A stretch of DNA of 64,000 nucleotides from Rallus limicola (lineage: Eukaryota > Chordata > Aves > Gruiformes > Rallidae). Location of the stretch: NCBI GenBank assembly GCA_022605955.1, contig JAKCOZ010000022.1:1240001-1304000 (forward strand). Reading direction: 5' to 3'. Positions 45,467-57,590 of this stretch are shown piece after piece. Numbering within the stretch: position 1 is the first letter of the stretch; each line of letters opens with the position of its first letter. The translations under genes were made by a program, and so were the position numbers. The notes below the pieces were generated by a model. That model saw nothing but the letters and a program-made list of their open reading frames with translations, was not told where the DNA came from and did not search any database.

Positions 45467-48400
45467 GTTGGCAAGAAAAATCCAGGAGCAACCAGCACAA
45501 AGTGGGGGCAGGTTGGATGTGTGTTGCTGTCCTGCCACGAGCCGCTGCCGTGCTGGTGATGGAGGGAAGAGGCCGGTTCCTACATTGTCGGCTTTGTCCG
45601 GTGGCTCTGGGTGCCTCAGCAAATACCGGCCGGGATCTCGGCTGCAGCTGCTCTCACTCCCAGCTTTGGCTCCCGGCTCTTTTGCTGCCAGAGGGGGCGA
45701 GGATTGGATCGAGGATTGGTGGTGACAGCGGTGATCTCATGCCGGTGGGAGGACCGGCTCAGCCTTGCTGCGTGTTAACTGTTTCGGGCTCTGAGCGGGC
45801 AGCTGCCTGAGGCCCCGCTGGGATTGCTCTTGGGACGCCTTTTGGCAGTTTGTGTCCGTTTTCACTAGCCCAGTCCCTGGCCACGCAGCGCTGGGGTTGC
45901 TGGCTTGGCTGCCCACAGCCCCCAGTTCCCCCTGGCCCAGCTCCCCAGGGCCACACTGCTGCAAATACTACTGCAGGCACCACCACTGGCAGCGACAGCC
46001 CAAAGGAATGGGCAGTGGGACTTCCAACCACAGCACAGAGCCTCTTTGCTATTGCTTCCTGCCAAGTTGCTCTTTCCCCCTGTATGGCACCTCCCTCCCG
46101 GCTAGCTTTGTCCCCCGGCCCAGCATGGGGATGACCCTCACTGGGACCTCATGGACTGGTGATGCTGGTTGGACTGGAGAAAGTTTGAAGCTGAGACTCA
46201 CCGGGGTGCTGGGGCACTGCGAAGGGAAGGGGGGTGAGCAGCTAGGGCACCTGGAAGGGAAGTGGCTGGAGCTGAGGTGAAGGAAGATTTGGGGTTTGTG
46301 ATGACTGCTGTCCAGGCAAGGCAGCCACAGGGTGAGACCCAGCGGGGCAGGACACTGAAGGGCAGCTTGGTGGGGGGCAGGAGTGGCAGAGCTGTGGGGA
46401 GGAGAGCCAGCGCACTTTGGGAACTAGCACTGCCCCTGCCAGCACCTAGTGGGGGCAGGGCTCTCCACTTCCTTTCCCTGTAGTGTCCAGGTCTACAATA
46501 TCAAGATTAATTGCTTCTGAATTGCAACATTAAGCATAGGTAGGTGACATTGGCTCTTCAGCCTGCTCCAGCACAGCATCACGCCCACAACAGCAGCCAC
46601 AGCACATGGTGAAGTGCCCAGCAATGCCGCCTGGCACAGTGGCTGCCCGAGCCTCCCAGGCAGGGAGGAGGAGGAGGAGAAGGGATGGAGATACAAATGA
46701 CCAAAAAGTCTCTTATCCAGCTCTGACCACCAGCAGAGACTTGTTTTTGTGGGCAAAACCTTTTTTGTGCCACCTTTCCCAAGAGCAGATCAGGGAGATG
46801 CTGAGACCAGGGCTGGCATGAACAATTCCCATCTCCACTCGCTTCTCCCATGCTGTTGTTTTGGTTGTTTGTTTGGTTTGTTGTGTTTTTTTGGTTTTTT
46901 TTAAATTGCTTTTCCTTAAGGAAAGAGGAAAGGAATGAGCTATCACAGCAAACGCAAGAGACCTGGAGCCTTTCCCAGGTCAGAGCTTCCCCCAAGCTGA
47001 TGGGGCCCAGCTGCAGTTCTGCATCAACTGAGAGGGAGCCAGGAATAAGGAGAAAAGCCATGTTGTGGGAGATGTGGAGCTGTGCAGTGAGAGGGCGGCT
47101 CTGCGGGCAGGGGAGAAGAGGGAGAGGCAGAAGAGCTGAAGGGATGTTGGGGGTGGGGAGGTTGGGCACTAGTCCTGACACGGGATATGTTACCCTCTCT
47201 TCTTTTGTGGGCACTGCTCTTGCCTACAGCATCCCCAGGTAAACTGTCCTACTCCACTGAAGGAGGAGATAAAGCTGCTCCAAACTGGCCTTTACCCCTC
47301 TCCAGGCTGGACAAGCTGCATGAGACCATTCGGACAAGGAAGGGCTGCGCCTGCAAGAGTCCTGGGATCTCCTTCCCTCTGGTCTCTTAAAGAACAGCCA
47401 TAAATAACAAAAGCAGAGGTGGGTCGGGTATCAGACAAATTCCTGGTTTCCAAGGAGGCTCCTGCTCCCGTGGCATCACCCGAGGCAGCTGGCCACAGGA
47501 CACAGGGACATGAGCATGGAGGGGCTCTGGCTGCATGGATCGGCAGCACTGGGGAGATGAACTCCAGCGACGTCTGAAACGCAGCACATGGTGCTCTGCA
47601 AACTGAGAGCTGCTGTGATGTGTTCTCCTGATGGCTTGTTGGAGGGGAAGAGCAACAAACAGCACGGCCCCAGCAATCAGTGAGAGGCGAGCTCCGAGTG
47701 CTGCCTTCTTAAGGCTCAGTCCTCAGATTTGCAAAGCCTCGTCAAATTGGAGTGTTCAAGCTTCAAATCTTCTGTGCTGAGTATTTGCCCCAGGCTGGAA
47801 CCTTGAAGAAGATTTAATCTCAAATAGTTTGGCTGCTGCTGAGGAAGGTCTGGAAGGCAATGTCCCAGGGACAAGCCTGGCCATGGGCTACTTTCCAAAC
47901 CTCTTCTCAGGAAATGGGTGGTGGATTACAGCCCCTTGAGAAGACCCTGCTGCCAGTTCAGGCTGCCCTAAATGGCCCTGCCCACAACAGCATCCCCACA
48001 CCTCCAGCCTGCACTCACTGGATGCAAAAGGGCTCTCAGCATCCCATGAGATGTGACAGTTTGGAGGACCAACACATTTTTTCATGTGGTACTGAGAGCA
48101 GTGGCCAGCCTTGGAAAAGCGGGTAACAGACCTGAGCTTTGACTGATTAGAAAAGCACAACATCCCAACACACTTCCCGTTCTGATCGGTGATTAATTTG
48201 ACCATTTGACTCAGCGATGCTGATGTGATCCTGCTGTAGTGACCCTGTGCACCTCCTGCACCAGCACCAACCTCAGCACCCACTGCATGCTAACCACAGC
48301 TTCAAGCTGCACAGGAGTAATCCATATGTGTGTATGTATCCAACTCCTTCAGAAATACACCAAGATGTAGCTCACTGCATAGTGTTTCCAAGGTGGCACC

Positions 48401-51400
48401 AGGCAGCTGTTGCTGGCCACAGACCCTCTAAAACTCCAGAGATGGTTCAGAAGACATTTATTTGTTCTTTAAGCACTGAAGTGGCGAAGAGCAGAGATAC
48501 AATGGCCACACGCCATGGAGCCCCACTGGCTTTACCCCTTGTTTGAAAAGAGAGGTAAAAAGCCTCACAGGACCAGGATAGCCCTCTGCCCAGGGGTTGG
48601 CTGGGACAGGGTCATCTCCAGGAAACTTCTCCCACTTGTGTGTAGGAAGCAGCTGGATGAACTCACTCTTCTCCATTCAGAGAAGTCAATTTCAGGCAAC
48701 TCTTTCTCTTGTTTTGCCTTGGGTTTCTGTAGAACTCATGGAAAGAAGAAGAGACTTTAGGTCAGGCTCCATGTTGTGAGCCCATTATTTTTAGGGCACT
48801 GAATTTCCCGCCCTCACTGGGGCTGATGGGCTCCTCCACCCTGTCCCTCATCTCCTTCCCTCCAGGCTCCTTCCTCTGCCACTAACGTAAGGGTGTAATT
48901 TTCATAGCAGAAATAGAGACTCGCGTGCGTCCTCCTCCCTCTTCCCAGAGGAGGAGAGAGAAAAACGCAGCTGGGACTGGATGAGTCACGTTGCAGGGAG
49001 CTGAGATGGATGGCAGCCCCCCCACACGCACCCCCACAGCGCTGACCCATCTGGGGGAGGGAAGGAGGGAGGGATGGGGCAGCGGGATGCTGCCCAGAGC
49101 CAGGCTGGAGTGTCCTCAGAGAGGGAAGAGGCTCCAAGCCCGGCTCTCCGGATAGCAGCAAACAGCCTGAGGAAACAGAACAACTTGGAAACAGAAACTT
49201 CTGCTTAAAAGGTAACAGGATGGAGCAGAGGGGGTTAATGCCTGTCGTGGGCAGAGGAAAGCTTCTGTTTTGAGCAAGAAATCCAAGTTCTTAGGAGGTA
49301 AAAAGCTGAGGTGAGACAGGAGCAGCCCAGGATCCCCCTCAAATGGATTAATTGCTCTGTTTTTGAAGAAAGAGAGCCCAGAATCAAACATGATGCTGGC
49401 CACCAGTCAGGAAACCCAGGAGAAGCACGGCACAGCAGGAAATCCATGTCCCCTGAGGCTCAGTGCCCACCCATGGGCAGGAGGACAGTGTTTTACGGTG
49501 GGGGTCCACAATGACGTGGGTAACCAATTTATTTTGGCTCTCTGGAGAGTGCACAGAAGTGCCAGAATAAAGAACACGGGGCCAGGACGCTGAAAGAGAC
49601 ACCCCCACTCTACTTGCTCTGCGGTGGGCCACCACCTCCACACACGCTGGCTGCTCAGTACGTGCCCTGCTGCACTCAGTGCAGCCCACACCTACAGCCC
49701 CAAACTAACATCCCCCTGTAGAAGAAATGGTTTGTAGATGAAGGAATCATGCCTGATTTTTTTCCAGAAACTTGAAGGCAACAGGCCTGGAAACAAGAAC
49801 AGAAAACAACATATCAGGGCAAATAACACCTTTGGGCACAGATAATCAAGAATAATCTCAGTTGTACAATTCACACAGTCAAAGAAATAATATTCACAGG
49901 TGCCCACATCATTTCTCATTTCTCAGGAGACACAGCTCAATATCCTGGGGTCCGAGTTACAGAAATCCAGCAAATAACAGCCCTGAAGCCCATGAGAGGT
50001 GGGCTCTCAACAAGTCACCCTCCCTCCCTTGAAAGCTAAACACTGACACACACATGGAGGACCTGGAAAAAATAACTCTCACATTACTTCCTAAGAACCA
50101 AGACATCCCCACGAGGTTTTGGTTTTCTTTTCCCCTGTGCCTTTCCGAGAAAATGAATAATTCTGCCATTATTGGGCTGCTACAGTGCAGTTCATGCAGG
50201 AGCCACACAGAAGATTAAGAGAAGGGCAAGAAATAGAGAGTAACTGTTTATCATGCAATTATCCCCCCCAACAGACAAATTTGGGCTGTGACAAAGAGCT
50301 GCAGGGGCATGAGAGCAGGTGAATGCAAGTGAATGTGGCATCAACAAACCATGTAGCCCCTTGCTCCTGATGGTCCAAATCACAGCTGCAACTGGGCCTG
50401 TGGCTTTCCCCAAGCTCTCGACTGCCATTCGCTTTTAACACAGCCATCAGGCACAGCCACTGCGCGTCCCCGCTCCCTCCGAGTGACAAAGCTGCCTAAA
50501 TATAGCAGGGACAGCTCTTCAGTGCGCGAAAAGGAGGGAGGATTTACATGGGAGAGGGAGTGGTGACATCTGGACTGCAGCAGCTGTGCCCAGGGGACGC
50601 AGCAGTCCCCCTGCACCGGTGGTAGGGGATGTGCACTCTGAGCTGAGGCAGTGCCACCACAAACACTCAGTGCCTGCCATGACACCACGGGACAACCCCG
50701 GCAAAGACAGTGTCACATGTTGGGGGGCCCCATAAATGTTAAGATAAAGGGCGGTGGGAGGAAAAGTTCTTAGGCACCAGAAAAGCTTCGTTAAGGAAGC
50801 ACAGGTTGCCTCTCCGAGTTGATGTGCTCTGTGTAAAACCAGAAAGAGGCAGCAAAATAAATCAGGAGACACGATCTTGGGAGTTTGGTGACCAAAGAAA
50901 CATCTTCCAGGTCTGTGATTCAGCAAAAGGAGAAAGAATAAATAAATAAAAAGAGGGAGTAAGGCGGCAACAGCCATCAGAAAGTGTGGGGCTGAAAATA
51001 GCAGCCAAGTGTCACCTTGATCCACTCCAACAAAGACTTCTGCAACAGTGACAAGTTGCTAGGTGACATCGCCCTGCTATTTTGGGTCCATGTCATTATG
51101 CTGCGTGGTGAGCCCCTCCAGAGCATCTCCCAGTGCCTGCTGCTCAGCACTGGCGGGGAAGCCAGCACCAGCCTGCCAAAGGAGCTTCCGAAACAGGGAG
51201 GGCTTTTGAAATTAGAGATTCACACGTCTTGCAAGGACAACGCTTTCCTGTGGATTCAAATATAGATAGGAGCAGATGGATAAGAATTATTGGCAGTAGC
51301 TACATTCCTTCCTGGTGCTGTGCAATATTGATGCAGACTGAGGATGTACAGACCTCCCTTTGTGCCTTCTGCTGCTCCTCTCCCATCACCTGATTATCCC

Positions 51401-52369
51401 CCATCAGACAGCAGATACTTGGCACAAATACTGAGAAAGAGGAGGAAAAAAAACCCCAAACCTGAGGAGAAAGGCTGATCTACAACAACTTTGTCGATGC
51501 CCTCTGCCCCTGAAGAAGATGCTCCGGACATTCACGCAGGGCCAGCTTCAGGCAGTGCTGCCCAGAGAGCTGGGCAACGGGCCAGAGAGCTTAGAGTGAC
51601 TCACAGGGCATGCACGCCATTTCCAAGGCTAGCAGATAAGAAACACACCTATTATGTTTTATTGTAATTAGGGTGGTTTATAAAGAAAAGAAAAATCAAA
51701 AACAGCACCACAAAATAATGCCATTTGCATGGTCATAATGAAAACTGGTTTCCTCTCTGGCCATGGAGACCGTGGCACTCACACGCGGCTGTGAGGACGG
51801 GAGACGCAGTCCTACACGATGGTTTGTTCATTCAGAGGGCTCCATTGAACCTGGTGGGTTTGCTCTCACAAGGACAACATGAAGCTTTGTCACCCTCAAG
51901 AAGACACCACAACAGCATCGTGATGGGCCCTGACAAACACTGTTTAGTACAAGCCAAAGCCAGGTAGTTAAGACCGGTAATAGGTGCAAGGACTTCAACA
52001 CCCCTGATTTCCTTGTGACACCAAAAGCCAGGCTTCCAGGCTCACAGGCACATTGGTTGTGCTTGACTCTATATGGAGCCCAAACCTGTTAAAAATACAC
52101 CACCTGACTCATCCCCACACCCTGCCACTTGAATTCTGTCCCATCACGCAGCCAGCACGCAATCATCATTAAAGCACTGGAGGTTATTTATGGCTTCATT
52201 AACTTTTTTAAGGGACTTGCATTTGGGGGTTGTGATTTTTTGTAGCTTGTTTGGTTTTTAAATTATTCCTCCCTTCTCTCCTCCCATGCGTTCCTGTGCC
52301 TGATTGGTGCCAAACCCTCTGCTCCTCCTGAAGGCAGGGGGAATTCCAGATGGCCACCACCTCACCTGA
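45467..52369. other. Upstream flank of the TMEM100-like gene and intergenic DNA
   Basis: Apart from the candidate promoter, this holds an AGGAGG purine patch near 46660-46683, a T-rich stretch (TTTG/TTTTTT) at ~46855-46913 and unique DNA. The 211-codon minus frame at 46579-47214 crosses the T-rich stretch (read as Asn/Gln/Lys repeats) and is not credible as a gene. No splice-supported exon was seen. Confidence 0.5.
45640..45722 (-). promoter_or_regulatory. Candidate promoter of the TMEM100-like gene: paired CCAAT boxes
   Basis: On the minus strand two CCAAT boxes occur 12 bp apart (45715-45719 and 45703-45707), about 240-250 bp upstream of the ATG at 45466. A C-rich stretch and a CAGCTG E-box follow. 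Paired CCAAT boxes are typical NF-Y targets at TATA-less promoters. Their strand and distance fit a transcription start near 45640-45680 with a 5' leader of ~200 bases. The start site itself is not visible. Confidence 0.45.
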
Positions 52370-52766
52370 TCATAGAATGGTATGGATTGGAAGGGACCCC
52401 AAGGATCACAGAGCTCCAACCCCCTGCCACAGGCAGGGACACCAACCTCCAGGCCTGGATCTACACAAGGTTGCTCAGGGCCCCATACAACCTGGCCTTG
52501 AACACCCCCAGGGATGGGGCACCCACCACCTCTCTGGGCAGCCCCTTCCAGCTCCTCACTACTCTCTCTGTGAAGAACTTCCCCCTAATATCTCATTTAA
52601 ACCTTCCCTCCTTTAGCTTTAGTCCATCCCCCTTGTCCTGCCATTATCAACCCTCTGTAAAAGCTGATTCCCTCCTGTTTCTCTGCTCCCTTCAGGGACT
52701 GGAAGGCTGCAATGAGGTGTCCCCACAACCTTCTCTTCTCCAGGCTGAACAAGCCCAGCTCCCACA
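52370..52766 (-). mobile_element. CR1 LINE 3' fragment
   Basis: The plus strand begins 'atcatagaatggtatggatt', the reversed CR1 terminus, and continues through 'caacctccaggcctggatct', 'ctggccttgaacacccccag', 'tctctgggcagccccttcca' and 'aaccttctcttctccaggct'. It is a 5'-truncated minus-strand CR1 of ~400 bp, similar to the copy at 35.0 kb and probably the same subfamily. Confidence 0.92.
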
Positions 52767-55700
52767 ATGAGCCACACAATGATTTCAAAAAGAAGTTTCA
52801 AGAGAGAAAAAGGTGTTGTGTGAAGGGCAAAAAAACCCCACCCCAAAAGGGTGAGAGCCTCAGATAAGGCACTTTGCCCAACTCCAGAGCTTCAAGGCTA
52901 TACCAGCTGCACCAAGGACAGGGTGCAATAGCTTTACACCCTGACGAAGGATGCTGAGGCACAGCAGAGCTGCTGTGCAGTAATTTACACCACGGTTTTA
53001 CTTGCAGTGTGTAAAGCAACCCCACCTCAAAGTCTTACTGACCCAAATGTGCACACTAAGCCTCCCTCCCTTCCCTCTCCTTAAACTGGAGGTAAAATGA
53101 GACTAATAAATTGTTTCCCAGGGGCTGAAGGGAGCTGACCCAGCGTTAGCACCATGGGAGTTCATGTTCTCAGAAACCAGGAGGGAGGATTTCAGACAGG
53201 CTTTTCTCCAGGGTCAGTCTCCTCCAGTGACTCAGACCTTCTATTTGCTTTTTCCTATCCCAACTCCAGATCCACTGCTTATCTTTCTTGTCCTGTCTAA
53301 AAATAAGTCAAACATCTCCGTTTGTGTGCCTAAATAGCCCCCTGCTGGGATTTCTCGCCTTCTGAAATTACAGTTCAAAACTAGCTTTTAATTCCCCCTC
53401 TTCCCCTTCCCATTACCAGCTCTTTGTACCCTGGTGTACATGGCACACCACTCCTGGCCTCTTCTTTGGAACTGGGCTCAGATTAATTAACAAGAAATAG
53501 ATTTTCCTTGATTACAGCCCTAAAGCCCTTTGCCTTCCACTGATTAAAAACCAGATGATAGATCTTTTCTTCTGGGTGGTGGTTGTGATGTTACAGTGGT
53601 ATTTGATCTGTGTTAGTGGGTAATGGAAATTTTAACACCTATTTAAATGAACTGTTTTCGTGTTGGACTGAGTCACAATCAGGGTTTTTTTGTTTTGGAG
53701 GAGGTTTTTAATGGAAGTAAAGGAAGACTAGAAAGCTTCTAGTGAAACCAGATGTCAACTGTGCCAGTCCCAGTCTAGATGGCAAGAAAAAAAAAAGCCA
53801 GAGGCCACACTCCAGAGAGCAAACACGTGGGGAAAATCAAGCAAATGATCAAGTGAAATAACCTCAAGCTCCATTTTATAGATAAAAAGTGAAGAGTCCC
53901 TGGTGTCAGAGCCATTATCTGCTACAGCTCCTCAGCGACCCCACTGGTGGCAGGACTTGAAAAGCACATCCCTGATCTAGGAAGAGTCCATGTTGGTCCC
54001 TTCTAGCTTTCACAAGGCTATTAAAGCATTTCAGACTCACTGCTGACAGGACACTGAGAATCAGACAGGCTGGAGGAGCGCTGCACACCCTGTGTTACCC
54101 ACCTGCAGCATCCTTGGCGTGGTTTGCACTTGCACATATCCCGACATCACCACTGTCAGAGCTATCAGACAGTTTCTCAGCAGAGCTTCAGCTGGAAGCC
54201 CCAAGCTCAACGCTGAATTCTGTAACTCCTGGAGAGGTTTGAGGAGAAGGAAAAAAAAAAATGGATGGGTGTGGAGGACATCTCTCTCCCCAGTACTTCT
54301 CCTACAAATACAGGCTTTTTATCTCAGCATTTTACAGTCATTGCTCTTTCTAGAAACCCTTGACTGGCTCGACAGTGCACACTGCCCAAGTTGCTGATTC
54401 AGACTTGACTATAGCGTTTTAATTAAGTAACCTGCTTTCTGGAGCTCACAGAGAGCTCATTTGGAGAATAACTCTGGCAACAAATTTTTAATCTATGGAG
54501 AGAGCTGGAATTTTTCTGCCCCAATTCACCACTTAGGAGCCTAGACTGCTTGTTGATGAATTCCCTTATCCCTCACCCAGTTCATCTGGTTTTACCTCTC
54601 CAAACCATAACCTGCACTCCTGGGTGGGATGGCTGGGGAGTCCTTTCTACCCTTGCCCCGGGGCTGGGACCCCATGGCTTGTGCCATGAATCCGGCAAGG
54701 TGGTCCTGCTCCATCACTGCTCACCTGCTGTTAGACCCCCCCAAAACAGTTGGAAGAGGCAGGACATTCCTCCACACCGCTCTTAGTGAGATTGTTGCCA
54801 AGACTCAAATTATTTCCATTTGAGATGGCAAATATTTCTAAAGCCACACTGTTCAGCCTCTACATGCAGAGGCAGATGTGGCAAGCAGTTGGTGCACATG
54901 TGAGATCTGCAGGCTAAACCCCTTGAAGGCTTCAACAAGCTGAACATCCAGAACTAATCAAAGATAACTACTGCCCATGGAATCCTTTGTGAGAGTGCAT
55001 GCTGCACGCTGTAGACCAACAGCAGCACTGTCGGTGTCTTCCCAGTGCTCAGTGGGTTTTGTGAGAGCAAAAAAAAAGTAGAAAAGAGAAGGAAAGGAGG
55101 TTGGAGGAGAAGACAAACCACTGCCTTTGGAAATACTTGAAGTCACAAATACTAGAAGGAAAAGAGAGAACATGCCTCCAGCTTCACATCCTTCAGTAGC
55201 AATAAAAAGAAAAACCTTCTAAGGCTCTATTGCAGGGGACAAAGAAGGAATAAGAGCCACTAATCCTCCTGACCATCACCATCTCTGTCTCACCCCACTG
55301 CTGCACAACACTGGCATCACCTATCATTTTCCATAAATACCCCTTGTTTCTGTATTTGTGTACTACTATCCCCTAGCAGCACAAATTTACCTTTTGTCTT
55401 TCTCTCCTCATCTTAATTTGACACTCCAGCATAATTCCTTTCTATAACAACGGCACATTTTATAATGAAAAAGACACCCCACCCCCTCCAACCACTGAAT
55501 TAAGTTGCTCCTGAATCCTTCTTGGCAGTAGCACTGGGCTCATTTGAAAAAGTGAGTCATTTGAATGATTTAAAGTCTTACACGTTTATGAAAATTATAA
55601 AATGCCTCTCACACAGTGTAGGAAGAGTAACTGAACCACGCTGCACCCAGAGGCACAAAACAACCCAGCTCCCTGACAGTCATCACGCTGGGCGCTGTGC

Positions 55701-57386
55701 TCCCCTCCTAGGGTGTCAGCTTGGCCTTTCAAGCTTCCAATGAGCCCTGCACACAGATTTCTGTGGGCTCAGGCTCTTTGTTTTCTCCCAGTCCTCTCAC
55801 ACCTATGCGGTTCTTGCTGTGGCAGTGGAGTTACTGCCAATTGACACTGGACCGCTCTGTGCGAAGCAGCAGATGCTCCATGACTCATGCAGTGCTTACA
55901 GACACAAGTTATGGATAACAGCACAATAATTAACAATACCAAATGTCATTTCTAACTTCCAAACATGCAGATGTCAATGCCCAGGGCACAGACCCTACAA
56001 CCAGCCCTCTGATCGTTCCCTCGCAGTCCCCTGGTGCTGTCGCCCAGTCCCTGCAGAGGTGAAGAAGGTAACAAGCTCCTGCCCTGATTACAGAGTCCAC
56101 TGGAAATCAAATGTTGCCTGCAAAGAACTGAATGCAAGGCAGTTAAAAAAACAAAAGGCAAGAGTAAAGGATGCCAATTGTCATCTATCATTTAGATGCT
56201 TTTCAGTGACTTCTGAGTGTCTGGAAGGGACAAATGTTCAGAAGAGACAGACAACTAATTCTGGCTTTGGAAAAACAAACATGGGAGGAAAACTAATGAC
56301 CACTGTCAGTGCTGCTAAGAGCTAAATACCCCAAGTAAACAGTTCTAGTCCAGCTAAGAGATACAGCATAAGTCAAACTGATGAGAGCAGGGGTGCATGG
56401 CATCCCCTCACTGAACAGGCTTCAAAGTATTCTCAAGGAGAGGCATTCCCTGTGACTAAAGCTTTACTTTAATTGTCACATAGACATACCAGGGGATTTG
56501 GGGATTAGTGAAGACCTAAGAGAAACCAAAGATGGAATGTTCCCCGTGGTGGCAAGGTCAGACTTGCCCCAGAATCTCTTTCCCATGGCCAGGCAGGACA
56601 TGGCATGGCTGCAGCTGCTCCTCCAGCAGCCGGTTCCGCAGCGAGGCAAGGGACCGAGTGCCATCTACCGGGCTGCATTCTGGTCTCTCTGCTGCACACG
56701 GGTATCCTAAGCACAGACAGCCCAACCTTTCTTAAAACTGCTGCCTCAGGCACAGATCTCCAGGTAAGACGATGTAGCAGAAGTATTTCAGCTGCAGACC
56801 AAGTCCTGACAACAGGACCTGGTGAGCCAAGGCAGCTGCTGGAAAGGGGCCTGAACTGAGCAGCGGTGTGACTGACTGGTAAGAAGGGACTGCTCCAGCT
56901 GCACCAGCACCAGCCCAGGGCAGGTACCCACAAAGCAGAGCAGCTCTGCAAGAGGCACTGCCACATGCCATCTGGGCCACTGGGCATCCAAACACTGCTA
57001 GTGAACACCAGAGTGTGCCTGCTATGAGCCCCGTTGTACACTGGCTGGTGAGTAGAGCAAGAGGGAAGCAGCAGCTCAGTTTTCAGGTGCTGGAACGCTG
57101 TGCCCCACCCCACTGGGCCTATCAATTCAGTACAAAGCACATTTTATTGCCTGCAATGCTGCACAGAGGAGCTCGGTGTGCCCACTGAGGCAGTCAAGAA
57201 TCCAGAGCTAGCCAGAGCTAACCTTGGAAAGAATCAAAACCAGTGTCTATGAAGCCTTGGAGGAGCTTCACAAAGCCTCAGTTATTAGGTCATAAAAGCA
57301 ACAGCAAAGACAACAAGTAAAACCAAACCCAAACCTCTGAAATTTAATTGGACAAACAGGCAGAGTAAAAAAGTTAACAGAAACTA
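52767..57386. other. Intergenic DNA downstream of TEDC2
   Basis: Unique DNA with short A-runs (for example near 53788 and 54250). A minus-strand AATAAA at 57143-57148 lies ~300 bp past the TEDC2 stop and could serve as a distal polyadenylation signal. The 211-codon minus frame at 56505-57140 is Cys/Trp/Ser/Leu-rich, has no domain and no homologous feel, and is not accepted. I searched for netrin exons, expected next to TEDC2 from human synteny, and saw none. Confidence 0.5.
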
Positions 57387-57392
57387 TTTATT
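57387..57392 (-). terminator. TEDC2 polyadenylation signal
   Basis: An AATAAA hexamer on the minus strand, ~52 bases after the TEDC2 stop codon (57444-57446), gives a very compact 3' UTR if used. Confidence 0.6.
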
Positions 57393-57443
57393 GCTTGAAA
57401 TTGTCTCTGGCATGTGAATGGCTAGCAGGAGGCTCCTGCTGCA

Positions 57444-57590
57444 TCAGTCCAGCAGCTCGTCTCTCACCAGCACAGGGAATCGCTTGCCTCCTTCACAGAG
57501 CTGTGTGTAAACTGCCCGGTACAGCTGAGCTGCAGACGCCTCTGGGTACAGCCTGGACTCCAGCACAGGCAGCAGCTCTGCCATCGTGAC
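57444..57590 (-). CDS. TEDC2: TEDC2 last coding exon
   Basis: An acceptor CTCCTGCCCAG precedes 48 codons beginning VTMAELLPVLESRLYPEAS and ending LVRDELLD, then TGA. It corresponds to the human C-terminal segment that I recall as MAELLPL...LCRAVHSLLCEGG...LRDE: this exon has LYRAVYTQLCEGGKRFPVLVRDE. Phase 0 at entry matches the donor of the preceding exon at 59758. The conserved CEGG and RDE residues leave little doubt about identity. Confidence 0.93.
   Translation of the reverse strand, partial: VTMAELLPVLESRLYPEASAAQLYRAVYTQLCEGGKRFPVLVRDELLD

Noticed and set aside
46579..47214. 211-codon minus-strand frame
   Set aside because: Runs through a T-rich low-complexity tract read as Asn/Gln/Lys repeats. 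No homology feel or splice support.
56505..57140. 211-codon minus-strand frame just downstream of TEDC2
   Set aside because: Cys/Trp/Ser/Leu-biased, no domain, no splice support. Frames are also open on the opposite strand, so it is probably chance.
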